In this document: piece after piece, positions 9,301-15,464 of the stretch
Numbering within the stretch: the first letter of the stretch is position 1
Layout of the letters: every line of letters starts with the position of its first letter
Assembly: GCF_014836445.1 (NCBI RefSeq)
Contig: NZ_JACSQV010000003.1
Span: 231,593-279,510 of the forward strand
DNA from: Cellulomonas avistercoris
GTDB taxonomy: Bacteria > Actinomycetota > Actinomycetes > Actinomycetales > Cellulomonadaceae
Reading direction: 5' to 3'
Length of the DNA: 47,918 bases
Position numbers and translations under genes: made by a program
The notes under the pieces: model-generated
The model's input: only the letters and a program-made list of their open reading frames with translations
What the model was told of the DNA's origin: nothing
The model's database searches: none

Positions 9301-9469
9301 GGTGCCGGGTGCCGAGAGGTACACGCAGGCCGTGGGCCTGGACCGGGCCACGGGCGCGCTGGGTGACCTGCGCGGCGGCACCGTGCGCGTCGCGCTGTGG
9401 AACGCCATCGGCAGCGCGCCGACGGTCGTGAGCGCCGGAGACGCGGTGCTGGAGCTGCCGTTCCGCTGA
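6386..9469 (+). CDS. Secreted GH81 endo-beta-1,3-glucanase with C-terminal accessory domain
   Basis: The enzyme is predicted to cleave beta-1,3-glucan such as fungal wall glucan, laminarin or curdlan outside the cell. From the ATG at 6386 it is 1,027 residues. A basic N-terminus and a hydrophobic stretch at about 29-47 form a signal peptide. The GH81 domain spans about residues 70-770 and contains LPTNDWWSSLLY, the NDHHFHYGYF block (about 493-502) and NNQESSSEGQNFAG with the catalytic-region glutamates (about 572 and 576). A Thr/Ser/Pro/Lys linker (about 810-870) connects to a C-terminal domain of ~155 residues rich in beta-type sequence (QYDLTGDGTWDRVEVYRYF), possibly a CBM56-like glucan-binding module. 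An alternative GTG start lies at 6362. Confidence 0.92.
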   Translation: MPTRFRTPRGSLFHHALDAVPAPWSRRRVAAGAALAVALAGALVVVPGDRSTAAEGVVDVGAGGYAAAPVGPTPEGCDSVEADPRAALTDDAPQGPLPTNDWWSSLLYKRLDCRMSEPLHAHPASYQPTPAGLGLSTPREATLSGTPGGIGEFHFTFVQDVVVGVAGLDAPTVQVADWTDWTVTPSWSDGTRSMRATIGHGLPTSWYHLEGGDALLTSQHDVRVWERDGATLGFTANGHDYAAFAPSGSSWQVAGSTLRSSLAGQGYLAVTALATDADATDAERAAALDAVAGSAFAEVTSTVATYSYDAAAAVVRTTYEVGTTPLEGYADGPVVALYPHQQRYLTEVDGDEIDATYPSPRGTMTAYAGTTSFTTATPFTGILPEVPAVATSSGSGRATLDRLLAEAAADPLPILRADTYWTGKALGRATRIVEIADQLGETEVRDRTLGLVRDTLTDWFTASPGKNEQVFAYDGRWGTLIGYPASYGSDTELNDHHFHYGYFIAAAATLARFDPQWASDGQYGGMVDLLIRDANGYDRDETRFPYLRDFDIYAGHDWASGHGAFAAGNNQESSSEGQNFAGALVQWGEATGDTTVRDAGAYLYATQAAAIQEYWFDQAEAIPEGFGHTTLGMVWGDGGTYSTWFSADPEMIQGINTLPITGSHLYLGQRPDDVVANYAELVKVNGGKPSVWQDILWSYLALGDGDEALRQLQADPGYAVEEGESRAHTYHWVANLAALGTLDTKVRGSSPLSAVFVKDGRRTYVAANVTSQTRTVRFSDGTRLEVPAGRTVTSGAYTWSGGGAVGGPGTPTSSPKPTSSPKPTTTPKPTSSPKPTSTPKPTTTPKPTTSPKPTTTPTATPKPTSSPTPDPSRGLLLGFGGNGTLVPAPGQAGTIQLAPARGIDTVTEPSGAVVLQAKGLTATATGGTTAFDVGLDAGTAVGNGTRVSVQYDLTGDGTWDRVEVYRYFATDPVPGAERYTQAVGLDRATGALGDLRGGTVRVALWNAIGSAPTVVSAGDAVLELPFR
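8814..8997 (+). repeat. Tandem 18-bp coding repeats (PTSSPK linker)
   Basis: About nine imperfect copies of an 18-base unit encode the hexapeptide PT(S/T)(S/T)PK within the GH81 gene. They form the flexible interdomain linker and are coding sequence, not an intergenic array. Copy number may be unreliable in a short-read assembly. Confidence 0.85.
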
Positions 9470-9475
9470 GCGGTG

Positions 9476-9522
9476 GACGACGGCGGGGCCGGGGCGCGTA
9501 CGCCCCGGCCCCCGCCGTCGTC
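9476..9522. terminator. Bidirectional hairpin between GH81 gene and tRNA-Leu
   Basis: A long inverted repeat with about 21 pairs, one bulged base and a CGTA loop has arms starting GACGACGGCGGGG and ending CCCGCCGTCGTC. It lies 6 nt after the GH81 stop and 1 nt from the 3' end of the oppositely oriented tRNA, so it can serve both. Confidence 0.8.
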
Positions 9523-9523
9523 G

Positions 9524-9606
9524 TGCGGGAGACGGGAGTCGAACCCGCACGCCCTTGCGGGCACCAGGACCTAAACCTGGCGTGGCTGCCGTTTCACCAC
9601 TCCCGC
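9524..9606 (-). tRNA. tRNA-Leu (anticodon TAG)
   Basis: The minus strand folds as a class II tRNA. The acceptor GCGGGAG pairs with CTCCCGC, the anticodon stem CCAGG/CCTGG has loop TTTAGGT giving anticodon TAG, a long variable arm (GCCCGCAAGGGC) is present, and the T arm contains GGTTCGA. CCA is not encoded. Confidence 0.95.
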
Positions 9607-9651
9607 GTGCGCCCCGAGTCTGGCACGTGCGCCGTCACCCGGGGCGGGTGG

Positions 9652-10119
9652 TCAGTCGATGCCGAGGTCGCGCCGCAGCTTGGCCACGTGACCGGTGGCG
9701 CGCACGTTGTACTGCGCGAGCGCGACCTTGCCCTCGGGGTCGACGACCACGGTGGAGCGGATCACGCCCGTGGACGTGCGCCCGTAGCTCGTCTTCTCGC
9801 CCCACGCGCCCCAGGCCTCGATGACGTCGTGGTCCGGGTCCGACAGGAGGGGGAAGGTGAGCGCCTGGTCGTGCGCGAACGCCGCGAGCTTGTCGACGGG
9901 GTCGGGCGAGACGCCGAGCACGGTGTAGCCGGCGGCCGTCAGCGAGGCCAGCGAGTCGCGGAAGTCGCACGCCTGCGTGGTGCACCCGGGGGTGGCCGCG
10001 GCGGGGTAGAAGTAGACGACCACCGAGCGGCCGCGGAGGTCCCGGAGGGACACCTGGTCACCGGTGGCGGTCGGGAGCGTGAGGTCGGGAGCGGGCTCTC
10101 CGACGGCGAGGCGGGGCAC
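9652..10119 (-). CDS. bcp: Thioredoxin-dependent peroxiredoxin, BCP/PrxQ type
   Basis: The enzyme reduces hydroperoxides using thioredoxin. The 155-residue protein starts at GTG 10119 behind a good AGGAG site. It carries the motif PAAATPGCTTQACDFRD, with peroxidatic Cys46 and a resolving Cys51 five residues later, the arrangement of atypical 2-Cys PrxQ proteins. Later blocks LGVSPDPVDKLAAF and FPLLSDPDHDVIEAWG are typical. It is divergent from the Cpn10-like gene. The reductant may be the thioredoxin encoded at 5788-6156, which is an inference. Confidence 0.94.
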   Translation of the reverse strand: MPRLAVGEPAPDLTLPTATGDQVSLRDLRGRSVVVYFYPAAATPGCTTQACDFRDSLASLTAAGYTVLGVSPDPVDKLAAFAHDQALTFPLLSDPDHDVIEAWGAWGEKTSYGRTSTGVIRSTVVVDPEGKVALAQYNVRATGHVAKLRRDLGID

Positions 10120-10179
10120 GGTGCACTCCTGCGGGGTCGGGGGTGGGGACGACGAGCGCCAGCCTAGATCGCCGCGGGG

Positions 10180-10185
10180 TAGCGT
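10180..10185 (+). promoter_or_regulatory. -10-like TAGCGT, leaderless
   Basis: TAGCGT ends 7 nt before the GTG at 10193. No ribosome binding site is visible. Confidence 0.45.
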
Positions 10186-10192
10186 CGAGGAC

Positions 10193-10540
10193 GTGAGTGC
10201 ACCGAGCGAGACCCCCGGCACCGGACGCGACCTGCCCCTGCGGATGCTCAACGACCGGCTCCTCGTCGAGCTGGACGCCGACGCGCCCGAGCGCCGCACC
10301 GGCGGCGGGATCCTCATCCCGGCGACGGCCGCGATGGGCAAGCGGCTGGCCTGGGCCAGCGTCGTCGCCGCGGGTGAGCACGTGCGTCAGGTCGAGGTCG
10401 GGGACCGGGTGCTGTTCGACCCCGAGGACCGTGCCGAGGTCGAGCTGTCGGGGCGGACCTACCTGCTGCTGCGGGAGAAGGACGTGCACGGCGTCGCCGA
10501 CCCCCGGGCCGGGGCCGAGGGCACCGGCCTGTACCTCTGA
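10193..10540 (+). CDS. GroES/Cpn10-fold family protein (stand-alone)
   Basis: The protein is 115 residues. After an ~18-residue polar leader it has the Cpn10 pattern: PLRMLNDRLLVELD (compare the IRPLxDRVxV start of GroES), GGGILIPATAAMGKRLAWASVVAAG in place of the mobile loop and roof, then VEVGDRVLFDPEDRAEVELSGRTYLLLREKDVHGV. No groEL lies nearby. Many actinobacteria encode such an extra Cpn10-like protein whose role is not established. The mobile-loop sequence differs from canonical GroES, so GroEL binding is uncertain. The GTG at 10193 is chosen from the leaderless -10 element and the domain start. Confidence 0.82.
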   Translation: MSAPSETPGTGRDLPLRMLNDRLLVELDADAPERRTGGGILIPATAAMGKRLAWASVVAAGEHVRQVEVGDRVLFDPEDRAEVELSGRTYLLLREKDVHGVADPRAGAEGTGLYL

Positions 10541-10657
10541 CCGGTACGGCCGCGCCGACGGCGACGGCGGCGGCTCGCCCGTTCCCAGCCGGGCGGCGTA
10601 TCTTCCGGAGGACGGGTCGGGACGAGGGTCCGACCACCGCGTGGGACGGGGTCGACG

Positions 10658-10918
10658 ATGCACGAGCGCCATCTGCCGGACGACGCAGGCGCGAGCCCGG
10701 AGCCCGCGTCCATCGGACCGGACGAGTCCGTCGTCGTCCTCGGCGTCGACACCGCGCAGCACGCGCAGGAGCTGCTGGCCGAGCACGTCCCGCTGACGCT
10801 GCTGGTCGACCTGCTGCACCCGACGGGCGAGACGTCCGCCGAGCTCCTCGAGCAGGAGGGGCTCCCGGAGGACTCGTGGTGGGCGCCGTCGACGGACGAG
10901 GACGCCCGCGACGCGTGA
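10658..10918 (+). CDS. Small acidic hypothetical protein
   Basis: The protein is 86 residues, acidic and soluble, with no transmembrane segment. A central ordered stretch, SVVVLGVDTAQHAQELLAEHV and PLTLLVDLLHPTGE, is flanked by acidic tails, ending WWAPSTDEDARDA. Family unknown. It is supported as a gene by typical codon usage, an ATG start and its isolated position between the Cpn10-like gene and tRNA-Lys. The hydrophobic/charged pattern suggests a small folded domain, perhaps a binding partner. No function is proposed. Confidence 0.65.
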   Translation: MHERHLPDDAGASPEPASIGPDESVVVLGVDTAQHAQELLAEHVPLTLLVDLLHPTGETSAELLEQEGLPEDSWWAPSTDEDARDA

Positions 10919-10979
10919 GCGTCGTCACACAGGGGCCGCTGAGGCGCGATCGGGTTCGCACCCGGCCCCGTGGTCCTGC

Positions 10980-10985
10980 TAATCT
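10980..10985 (+). promoter_or_regulatory. -10-like TAATCT for tRNA-Lys
   Basis: TAATCT lies 11 nt upstream of the mature tRNA 5' end. A weak -35-like TTCGCA is at 10955-10960 (19 nt spacer). Confidence 0.5.
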
Positions 10986-10996
10986 CTTCGAGCCGC

Positions 10997-11072
<76 letters not shown>

Positions 11073-11075
11073 CCC

Positions 11076-11111
11076 ACGAAGCCCCGTCAGGTCCTCCTGG
11101 CGGGGCTTCGT
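11076..11111 (+). terminator. Hairpin terminator after tRNA-Lys
   Basis: A 16-bp stem (ACGAAGCCCCGTCAGG and complement, one G-T pair) has loop TCCT and starts 3 nt after the tRNA CCA end. Confidence 0.88.
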
Positions 11112-11246
11112 CGTTCCCGTGACCAGCCTCGTCGCCCCTTGCGCCACGTACGTCGACGTCGTCCGAGCGCTCCTGCCGCCCGCTCGACGGGCGCCTCCTG
11201 CGGTCCCGCGTCACCATGAACCGCACGCCGGGCGGACGGAGGAGCG

Positions 11247-12758
11247 ATGGCCGAGGTGACGGACGAGTACGACGTGGTGGTCCTGGGAGCCGGCGCCGTG
11301 GGGGAGAACGTGGCCGACCGGGCGTCGCGCACCGGCCTGAGCGTCGTCGTGGTGGAACCCGCACTGGTGGGGGGCGAGTGCTCCTACTGGGCCTGCATGC
11401 CGTCCAAGGCGCTGCTGCGGCCCGGTGACGTGCTGGCCGCCGCGCGCGCCGTGCCGGGGGCGGCAGCAGCGGTCACGGGCGGCATCGACCCGGCGGCCGT
11501 GCTCGTGCGCCGCGACGAGGTCGCCGCGCACTGGGACGACGCCGGTCAGGTGGCCTGGCTCGAGGGGGCCGGCCTGACGCTGCTGCGTGGGCGCGCGCGG
11601 TTCACCGGTCCGCGGGTCCTGGTCGTCGAGGAGGCCGACGGCTCGCTGCGCACCGTCACGGCGCGTCGCGCCGTCGTCGTCGCGACCGGCTCCGTCCCCG
11701 TGGTGCCCGGGACGTTCGCGGACGTGCGGCCGTGGACGAGCCGCGAGGCGACCTCGACGCACCGGGTCCCGCCGCGGCTGGCCGTGGTCGGCGGCGGCGT
11801 GGTCGCCACCGAGCTGGCGACGGCCTTCGCGGACCTGGGCAGCGAGGTGACCGTGCTGGTGCGCGGCGAGCGCCTGCTGGCCGCGGCCGAGCCGTTCGCG
11901 GGCGAGGCGGTCGCGCGTGCGCTGACCGACCGCGGTGTGCGGGTCCTGCTCGGGACGTCCGTGACGTCGGCCGTCCGCGACGGGGACGAGGTGCGGCTCG
12001 TCGTCGAGCGGCGCGCGACGGCAGCGGGGGACGGCCAGGACGCGACCGACCGGCTGTCCGTCGACGAGGTGCTCGTCGCGACGGGCCGCCGGCCGGCGAC
12101 GGACGACCTCGGCCTGGAGACCCTGGGGCTGCGTCCGGGTGACGCGCTCGAGGTGGACGACCGGCTCCAGGTCGCGGGCGTCGACGGCGGGTGGTTGTTC
12201 GCCGCCGGGGACGTCACCGGCCGGACCGCCACGACGCACCAGGGCAAGTACGACGCCCGCGTCGTGGGCGACGTGATCGCCGCCCGGTTCGACCCGCGGC
12301 CCGCCGCCGAGGGGCACGCCGGTGGTACGCGTCAGGGGCTGTCCCGGCAGGCCGAGGCGGAGGCGGCGCCGTGGTCCCGCTACCGCGCGACCGCGGACGT
12401 CGGGGCCGTGCCGCAGGTGGTGTTCACCCGCCCGCAGGTGGCCTGGGTGGGCCGGACGCACGAGCAGGCGCAGCGCGACGGTGTGGAGGTCGAGGTGCTC
12501 GCGTACGAGCTGGGCGACCTCGGCGGTGCGAGCGTGACGGCCGAGGACTACGAGGGCCGGGTGCAGCTCGTCGTGGACGTGGCGCGCGACGTCGTCCTGG
12601 GCGCCACGTTCGTCGGTCCCGACGTGGCGGACATGCTGCACGCGGCGACCGTCGCGGTCGTGGGGGAGGTCCCCCTCTCGCGCCTGTGGCACGCCGTGCC
12701 GTCGTACCCGACGCTCAGCGAGGTGTGGCTGCGGCTGCTGGAGGCGGCGGGCCGCTGA
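11247..12758 (+). CDS. FAD-dependent pyridine nucleotide-disulfide oxidoreductase (MerA/Lpd-like)
   Basis: The protein is 503 residues, class I flavoprotein disulfide reductase. FAD site GAGAVGENVA (14-23), redox-active pair Cys45/Cys50 in GGECSYWACMPSK, NAD(P) site VVGGGVVATELA near residue 175, and a second FAD motif LFAAGDVTG are visible. The C-terminal dimer domain is present, but the usual HPTxxE catalytic His is replaced in PSYPTLSE by Tyr. It is therefore not a classical dihydrolipoamide dehydrogenase and may act on another disulfide or quinone. A GGAGG site precedes ATG 11247. It is a single-gene unit, convergent with the binding-protein gene. Confidence 0.9.
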   Translation: MAEVTDEYDVVVLGAGAVGENVADRASRTGLSVVVVEPALVGGECSYWACMPSKALLRPGDVLAAARAVPGAAAAVTGGIDPAAVLVRRDEVAAHWDDAGQVAWLEGAGLTLLRGRARFTGPRVLVVEEADGSLRTVTARRAVVVATGSVPVVPGTFADVRPWTSREATSTHRVPPRLAVVGGGVVATELATAFADLGSEVTVLVRGERLLAAAEPFAGEAVARALTDRGVRVLLGTSVTSAVRDGDEVRLVVERRATAAGDGQDATDRLSVDEVLVATGRRPATDDLGLETLGLRPGDALEVDDRLQVAGVDGGWLFAAGDVTGRTATTHQGKYDARVVGDVIAARFDPRPAAEGHAGGTRQGLSRQAEAEAAPWSRYRATADVGAVPQVVFTRPQVAWVGRTHEQAQRDGVEVEVLAYELGDLGGASVTAEDYEGRVQLVVDVARDVVLGATFVGPDVADMLHAATVAVVGEVPLSRLWHAVPSYPTLSEVWLRLLEAAGR

Positions 12759-12774
12759 GCCCACCGCCTCCAGC
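12737..12774. terminator. Hairpin between convergent genes
   Basis: An 11-bp stem (GCTGGAGGCGG and its complement) has a 16-nt loop that includes the stop codon of the flavoprotein gene. It lies just before the end of the convergent binding-protein gene and could act on both strands. Confidence 0.5.
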
Positions 12775-12782
12775 CTCCCTGC

Positions 12783-13796
12783 TCAGTCGCGCGTGGCCAG
12801 CGAACCGTCGGACGACGTGACGAGCCCGACCGCCGCGTCACCCTGCCGCACGGCCTGACCGATGAGGGCGAAGTCGTAGGACTTGAACTCGCCGACCGTC
12901 AGGCCGTACGTCTCCTCGAGGCCGATCTGGCAGAACGGCCGCTCGGGGCACTCCGGGGGGCCCGCGAGCACGACGTCACCGCAGGCCGCCGACAGGTCCG
13001 ACAGCGTGGTCAGCTCGTGCTCCGCGGCGAACTCCGCGGTCACGGCGAACGCGTTCTGGTCCTGCGCGTCCGACGCCGCACCGACCACGAGGCCGCTCTT
13101 CTCGGCGAGCGGCTCCAGCGCGGTGACGGTCTCCGCCACGTCGCTCGACGCGACCGACGGCGCGTCCGCGCCGTTGACCTGGGCGTTGAGGTAGGTCACG
13201 AGCGTCGCCGCGTACTCGGGGACGACGGCGATCTCACCGGACTGCAGCGCGGGCAGGTACGTCTCGCGCGCCCCGATCGTCTGGGCCTGCGCGTCGAAGC
13301 CGGCGCTGCGCAGCACCTGCGCGTAGATCTCCGCGAGCGTGATGCTCTCGGAGAAGTTGGCGGCACCGACGGTCAGGCTCGTGCCGCTGCCGACCGACGC
13401 GTCGCTCGACTCCAGGGACTCGTCGGTCACGAACTGGGCGGCGACCTCGGTCGGGGTGCGGCGGTCGACGTCGACGGCGCGGTTGAGCTCGATGAGCCGG
13501 TCGGTGTCGAGCGCGGCCGAGACTGCGTCGAGCAGCTCGACGACCTGCGGGTGGTCGGCCGCGACCTGGGCGTTGATCGCCGGGATGACGTTGTCGGCGT
13601 TCTGCAGGCCCAGGTCGTCCTCGAGCACGACGAGCGTCTCGCCCGCGACGGGCTCGCAGGCCGGTGCGCCGCCGGCCGCGCTGGTGGGGTCCGACTCGGC
13701 CTGCCCCCCTCCGGAGCCGGGCGTGCCGCACGCGCCGAGCGCGAGGACGGCGGCGGTCAGGACGCCGAGCGTGCGGGTGCGCGGGTTGGTGCGCAT
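12783..13796 (-). CDS. Glycine betaine/compatible-solute ABC binding lipoprotein, circularly permuted
   Basis: This is a 337-residue lipoprotein with signal peptide and lipobox LALGAC (Cys23). Residues about 54-128 (LVVLEDDLGLQNADNVIPA, LLDAVSAALDTDRLIELN, VDVDRRTPTEVAAQF) match the segment normally found at the C-terminus of OpuAC/ProX-type proteins. Residues about 141-337 (LTVGAANFSESITLAEIYAQVL, YLPALQSGEIAVVPEYAATLVTYLN, ending VGLVTSSDGSLATRD) match the segment normally at the N-terminus. The order is thus swapped. The ATG at 13796 has a clear AGGAG site. It is the third gene of the permease operon and presumably delivers betaine-like osmolytes. The exact ligand cannot be read from sequence. 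Confidence 0.88.
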   Translation of the reverse strand: MRTNPRTRTLGVLTAAVLALGACGTPGSGGGQAESDPTSAAGGAPACEPVAGETLVVLEDDLGLQNADNVIPAINAQVAADHPQVVELLDAVSAALDTDRLIELNRAVDVDRRTPTEVAAQFVTDESLESSDASVGSGTSLTVGAANFSESITLAEIYAQVLRSAGFDAQAQTIGARETYLPALQSGEIAVVPEYAATLVTYLNAQVNGADAPSVASSDVAETVTALEPLAEKSGLVVGAASDAQDQNAFAVTAEFAAEHELTTLSDLSAACGDVVLAGPPECPERPFCQIGLEETYGLTVGEFKSYDFALIGQAVRQGDAAVGLVTSSDGSLATRD

Positions 13797-13893
13797 CGGA
13801 GGTCTCCTGTCGTGGGTACGGCGTGGGTACGGCGTGCGTGGCGTGGGTGCGGCGTGGCGACCTGCTGGCCGGGGGACCGCCGGGGGCGGGTGG

Positions 13894-14664
13894 TCAGGGA
13901 GACGGCGCGGGATCATTCGAACCGCCGGGGGCTCCGACGGCAACCGGAAGCGCCCGGCCCCGTCGCGGGCCGGGCCGGGTGTCGGAGGAGGCGCCGCGCG
14001 TGCGGCTCCGCAGCCCGCGCGGCGTCACGACGCGCTCGAGGACCGCGAGGAGCCCCTCGACGAGCAGGCACAGGCCGGCCACCAGGATCCCCCCGGCGAG
14101 CGCCTTGCCGTAGCGCTGCGTGGCGAAGCCGCTCACGACGACGGTGCCCAGGCTCGTGCCGCCGACCAGGGCCGCGAGCGGGACGGTCGCGAGCACCTGC
14201 ACCGCGCCCGTGCGGATCCCCGCGGCGATCAGCGGGACCGCGAGCGGCACCTCGACGGACCACATGACGCGGGCGCCCGACATGCCGAGCCCGCGCGCCG
14301 CGTCGCGCGCGTCCGGGTCGACGCCCCCGATGCCCGTCACGGCGTTGGCCAGGATCGGTGGCACCGCGAAGACGGCGCACGCGAGCGCCGTGGCCGTGTT
14401 GCCGAACCACCCGGTCGCGGCCAGCAGGGTGAGCAGGGCCAGGGTCGGCAGCGCGCGCGTCGTGTTGGCGACGACCACGCCCACCGTCGCCCCGCGGCCG
14501 CGGTGGCCGAGCCAGAGCCCGACGGGCAGCGCGACGACGAGCGCGATCGCGACGGCGACCGCGGACACCTCGAGGTGCGTGCGGGTCAGGGCGAGCACAC
14601 CCTGCCGCCCCGTCCAGTTGAGGGGGTCGTTGAGCCACTGGAACGCCTCCGTCAGGACGTCCAC
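13894..14664 (-). CDS. Compatible-solute ABC transporter permease 2 (OpuC/ProW type)
   Basis: The protein is 256 residues with about five or six transmembrane segments and the permease EAA-loop region PDARDAARGLGMSGARVMWSVEVPLAVPLIAAGIRTGAVQVLATV. The preceding segment LPTLALLTLLAATGWFGNTATALACAVFAVPPILANAVTGI is typical of OpuCB/OpuCD permeases. The basic C-terminal tail is longer than usual. The start GTG 14664 has an AGGAGG site and overlaps the end of permease 1 by 13 bases. It pairs with permease 1 as a heterodimer, with the ATPase encoded divergently and the binding protein downstream. Confidence 0.92.
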   Translation of the reverse strand: MDVLTEAFQWLNDPLNWTGRQGVLALTRTHLEVSAVAVAIALVVALPVGLWLGHRGRGATVGVVVANTTRALPTLALLTLLAATGWFGNTATALACAVFAVPPILANAVTGIGGVDPDARDAARGLGMSGARVMWSVEVPLAVPLIAAGIRTGAVQVLATVPLAALVGGTSLGTVVVSGFATQRYGKALAGGILVAGLCLLVEGLLAVLERVVTPRGLRSRTRGASSDTRPGPRRGRALPVAVGAPGGSNDPAPSP

Positions 14665-15377
14665 GCGGCCTCCTGCGGTGCGGTGGCGGGCGGGGTCGCC
14701 GCCGCAGAGGCGCGTCGCCACGGGGTCAGGGCGCGCCCCAGGAGGGCCAGCGCGAGGTCGGCGACGAGCGCGAGCACGAGGCACAGCACCGTGGCCGTCA
14801 TCACCTCGGCGTGGTAGTTGCTGCGGAAGCCGCGGAACATCAGCTGGCCGAGGCCGCCGTACCCGACGACGACACCGACCGTGACGAGCGCGACCGTGCT
14901 GACCGTCGCCAGCCGGAGCCCCGCCACGACGGCAGGGACCGCCTGCGGCAGCTCGACGCCCAGCAGCAGGCGCAGCCGGCCGTAGCCCATGCCCCGGGCG
15001 GCGTCGCGCACCGCCGGGTCGACGCCCTGCAGCCCGGCCAGCGTGTTGCGCACCAGCACGAGCAGCGCGTACAGGACGAGCCCGATGAGCACGGTGGTGC
15101 GCCCGATCCCGGTCACGGGCGCGAGCACCGCGAACAGCGCGAGCGACGGGACCGTGTACAGCACACCGGTGGCGGCCAGCACCGGGCCGGCGAGCCGCGG
15201 GCGGGCGTGCGCGAGCGCGGCGAGGGGCAGCGCCACCACGAACGCGATGAGCACGGCCTGCACCGTCAACGACGCGTGCTGCTGGGTGTAGCGCAGCACG
15301 TCGGACCCGTTGCGCTCGAGGTAGTCCCACGAGAACCACGGGTTGGCGACGGTCGCGACGACCTGACCGGACGGCAT
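14652..15377 (-). CDS. Compatible-solute ABC transporter permease 1 (OpuC/ProW type)
   Basis: The protein is 241 residues from ATG 15377, with several hydrophobic helices and the EAA-loop segment VDPAVRDAARGMGYGRLRLLLGVELPQAVPAVVAGLRLATVSTVALVTVG, then GYGGLGQLMFRGF near the C-terminus as in OpuCD-type permeases. A -10-like TAGGTT 7 nt upstream (15385-15390, minus strand) supports this start over an in-frame GTG at 15407. It is the first gene of the minus-strand transporter operon and lies 87 bp from the divergent ATPase start, so both directions are probably controlled from one short region. Confidence 0.92.
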   Translation of the reverse strand: MPSGQVVATVANPWFSWDYLERNGSDVLRYTQQHASLTVQAVLIAFVVALPLAALAHARPRLAGPVLAATGVLYTVPSLALFAVLAPVTGIGRTTVLIGLVLYALLVLVRNTLAGLQGVDPAVRDAARGMGYGRLRLLLGVELPQAVPAVVAGLRLATVSTVALVTVGVVVGYGGLGQLMFRGFRSNYHAEVMTATVLCLVLALVADLALALLGRALTPWRRASAAATPPATAPQEAAWTS

Positions 15378-15384
15378 GCGCTCG

Positions 15385-15390
15385 AACCTA
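15385..15390 (-). promoter_or_regulatory. -10-like TAGGTT for permease operon
   Basis: On the minus strand TAGGTT ends 7 nt before the permease 1 ATG, with no ribosome binding site between. This suggests leaderless transcription. Confidence 0.4.
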
Positions 15391-15450
15391 CTGACGGGGA
15401 CCGACACGCGCGCGGGGGACGCCCGGCGCGCGGCTGTCGGAGCCTGCCGC

Positions 15451-15456
15451 TAGCGT
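15451..15456 (+). promoter_or_regulatory. -10-like TAGCGT for transporter ATPase
   Basis: TAGCGT ends 8 nt before the GTG at 15465. It is the same hexamer as upstream of the Cpn10-like gene. Confidence 0.42.
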
Positions 15457-15464
15457 CGCTGGTC

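Noticed and set aside
6458..9550. A 1,030-codon minus-strand frame opposite the GH81 gene
   Set aside because: It is Arg/Val/Gly-rich with no domain pattern, antisense to a complete GH81 protein, and overlaps a terminator and tRNA-Leu.
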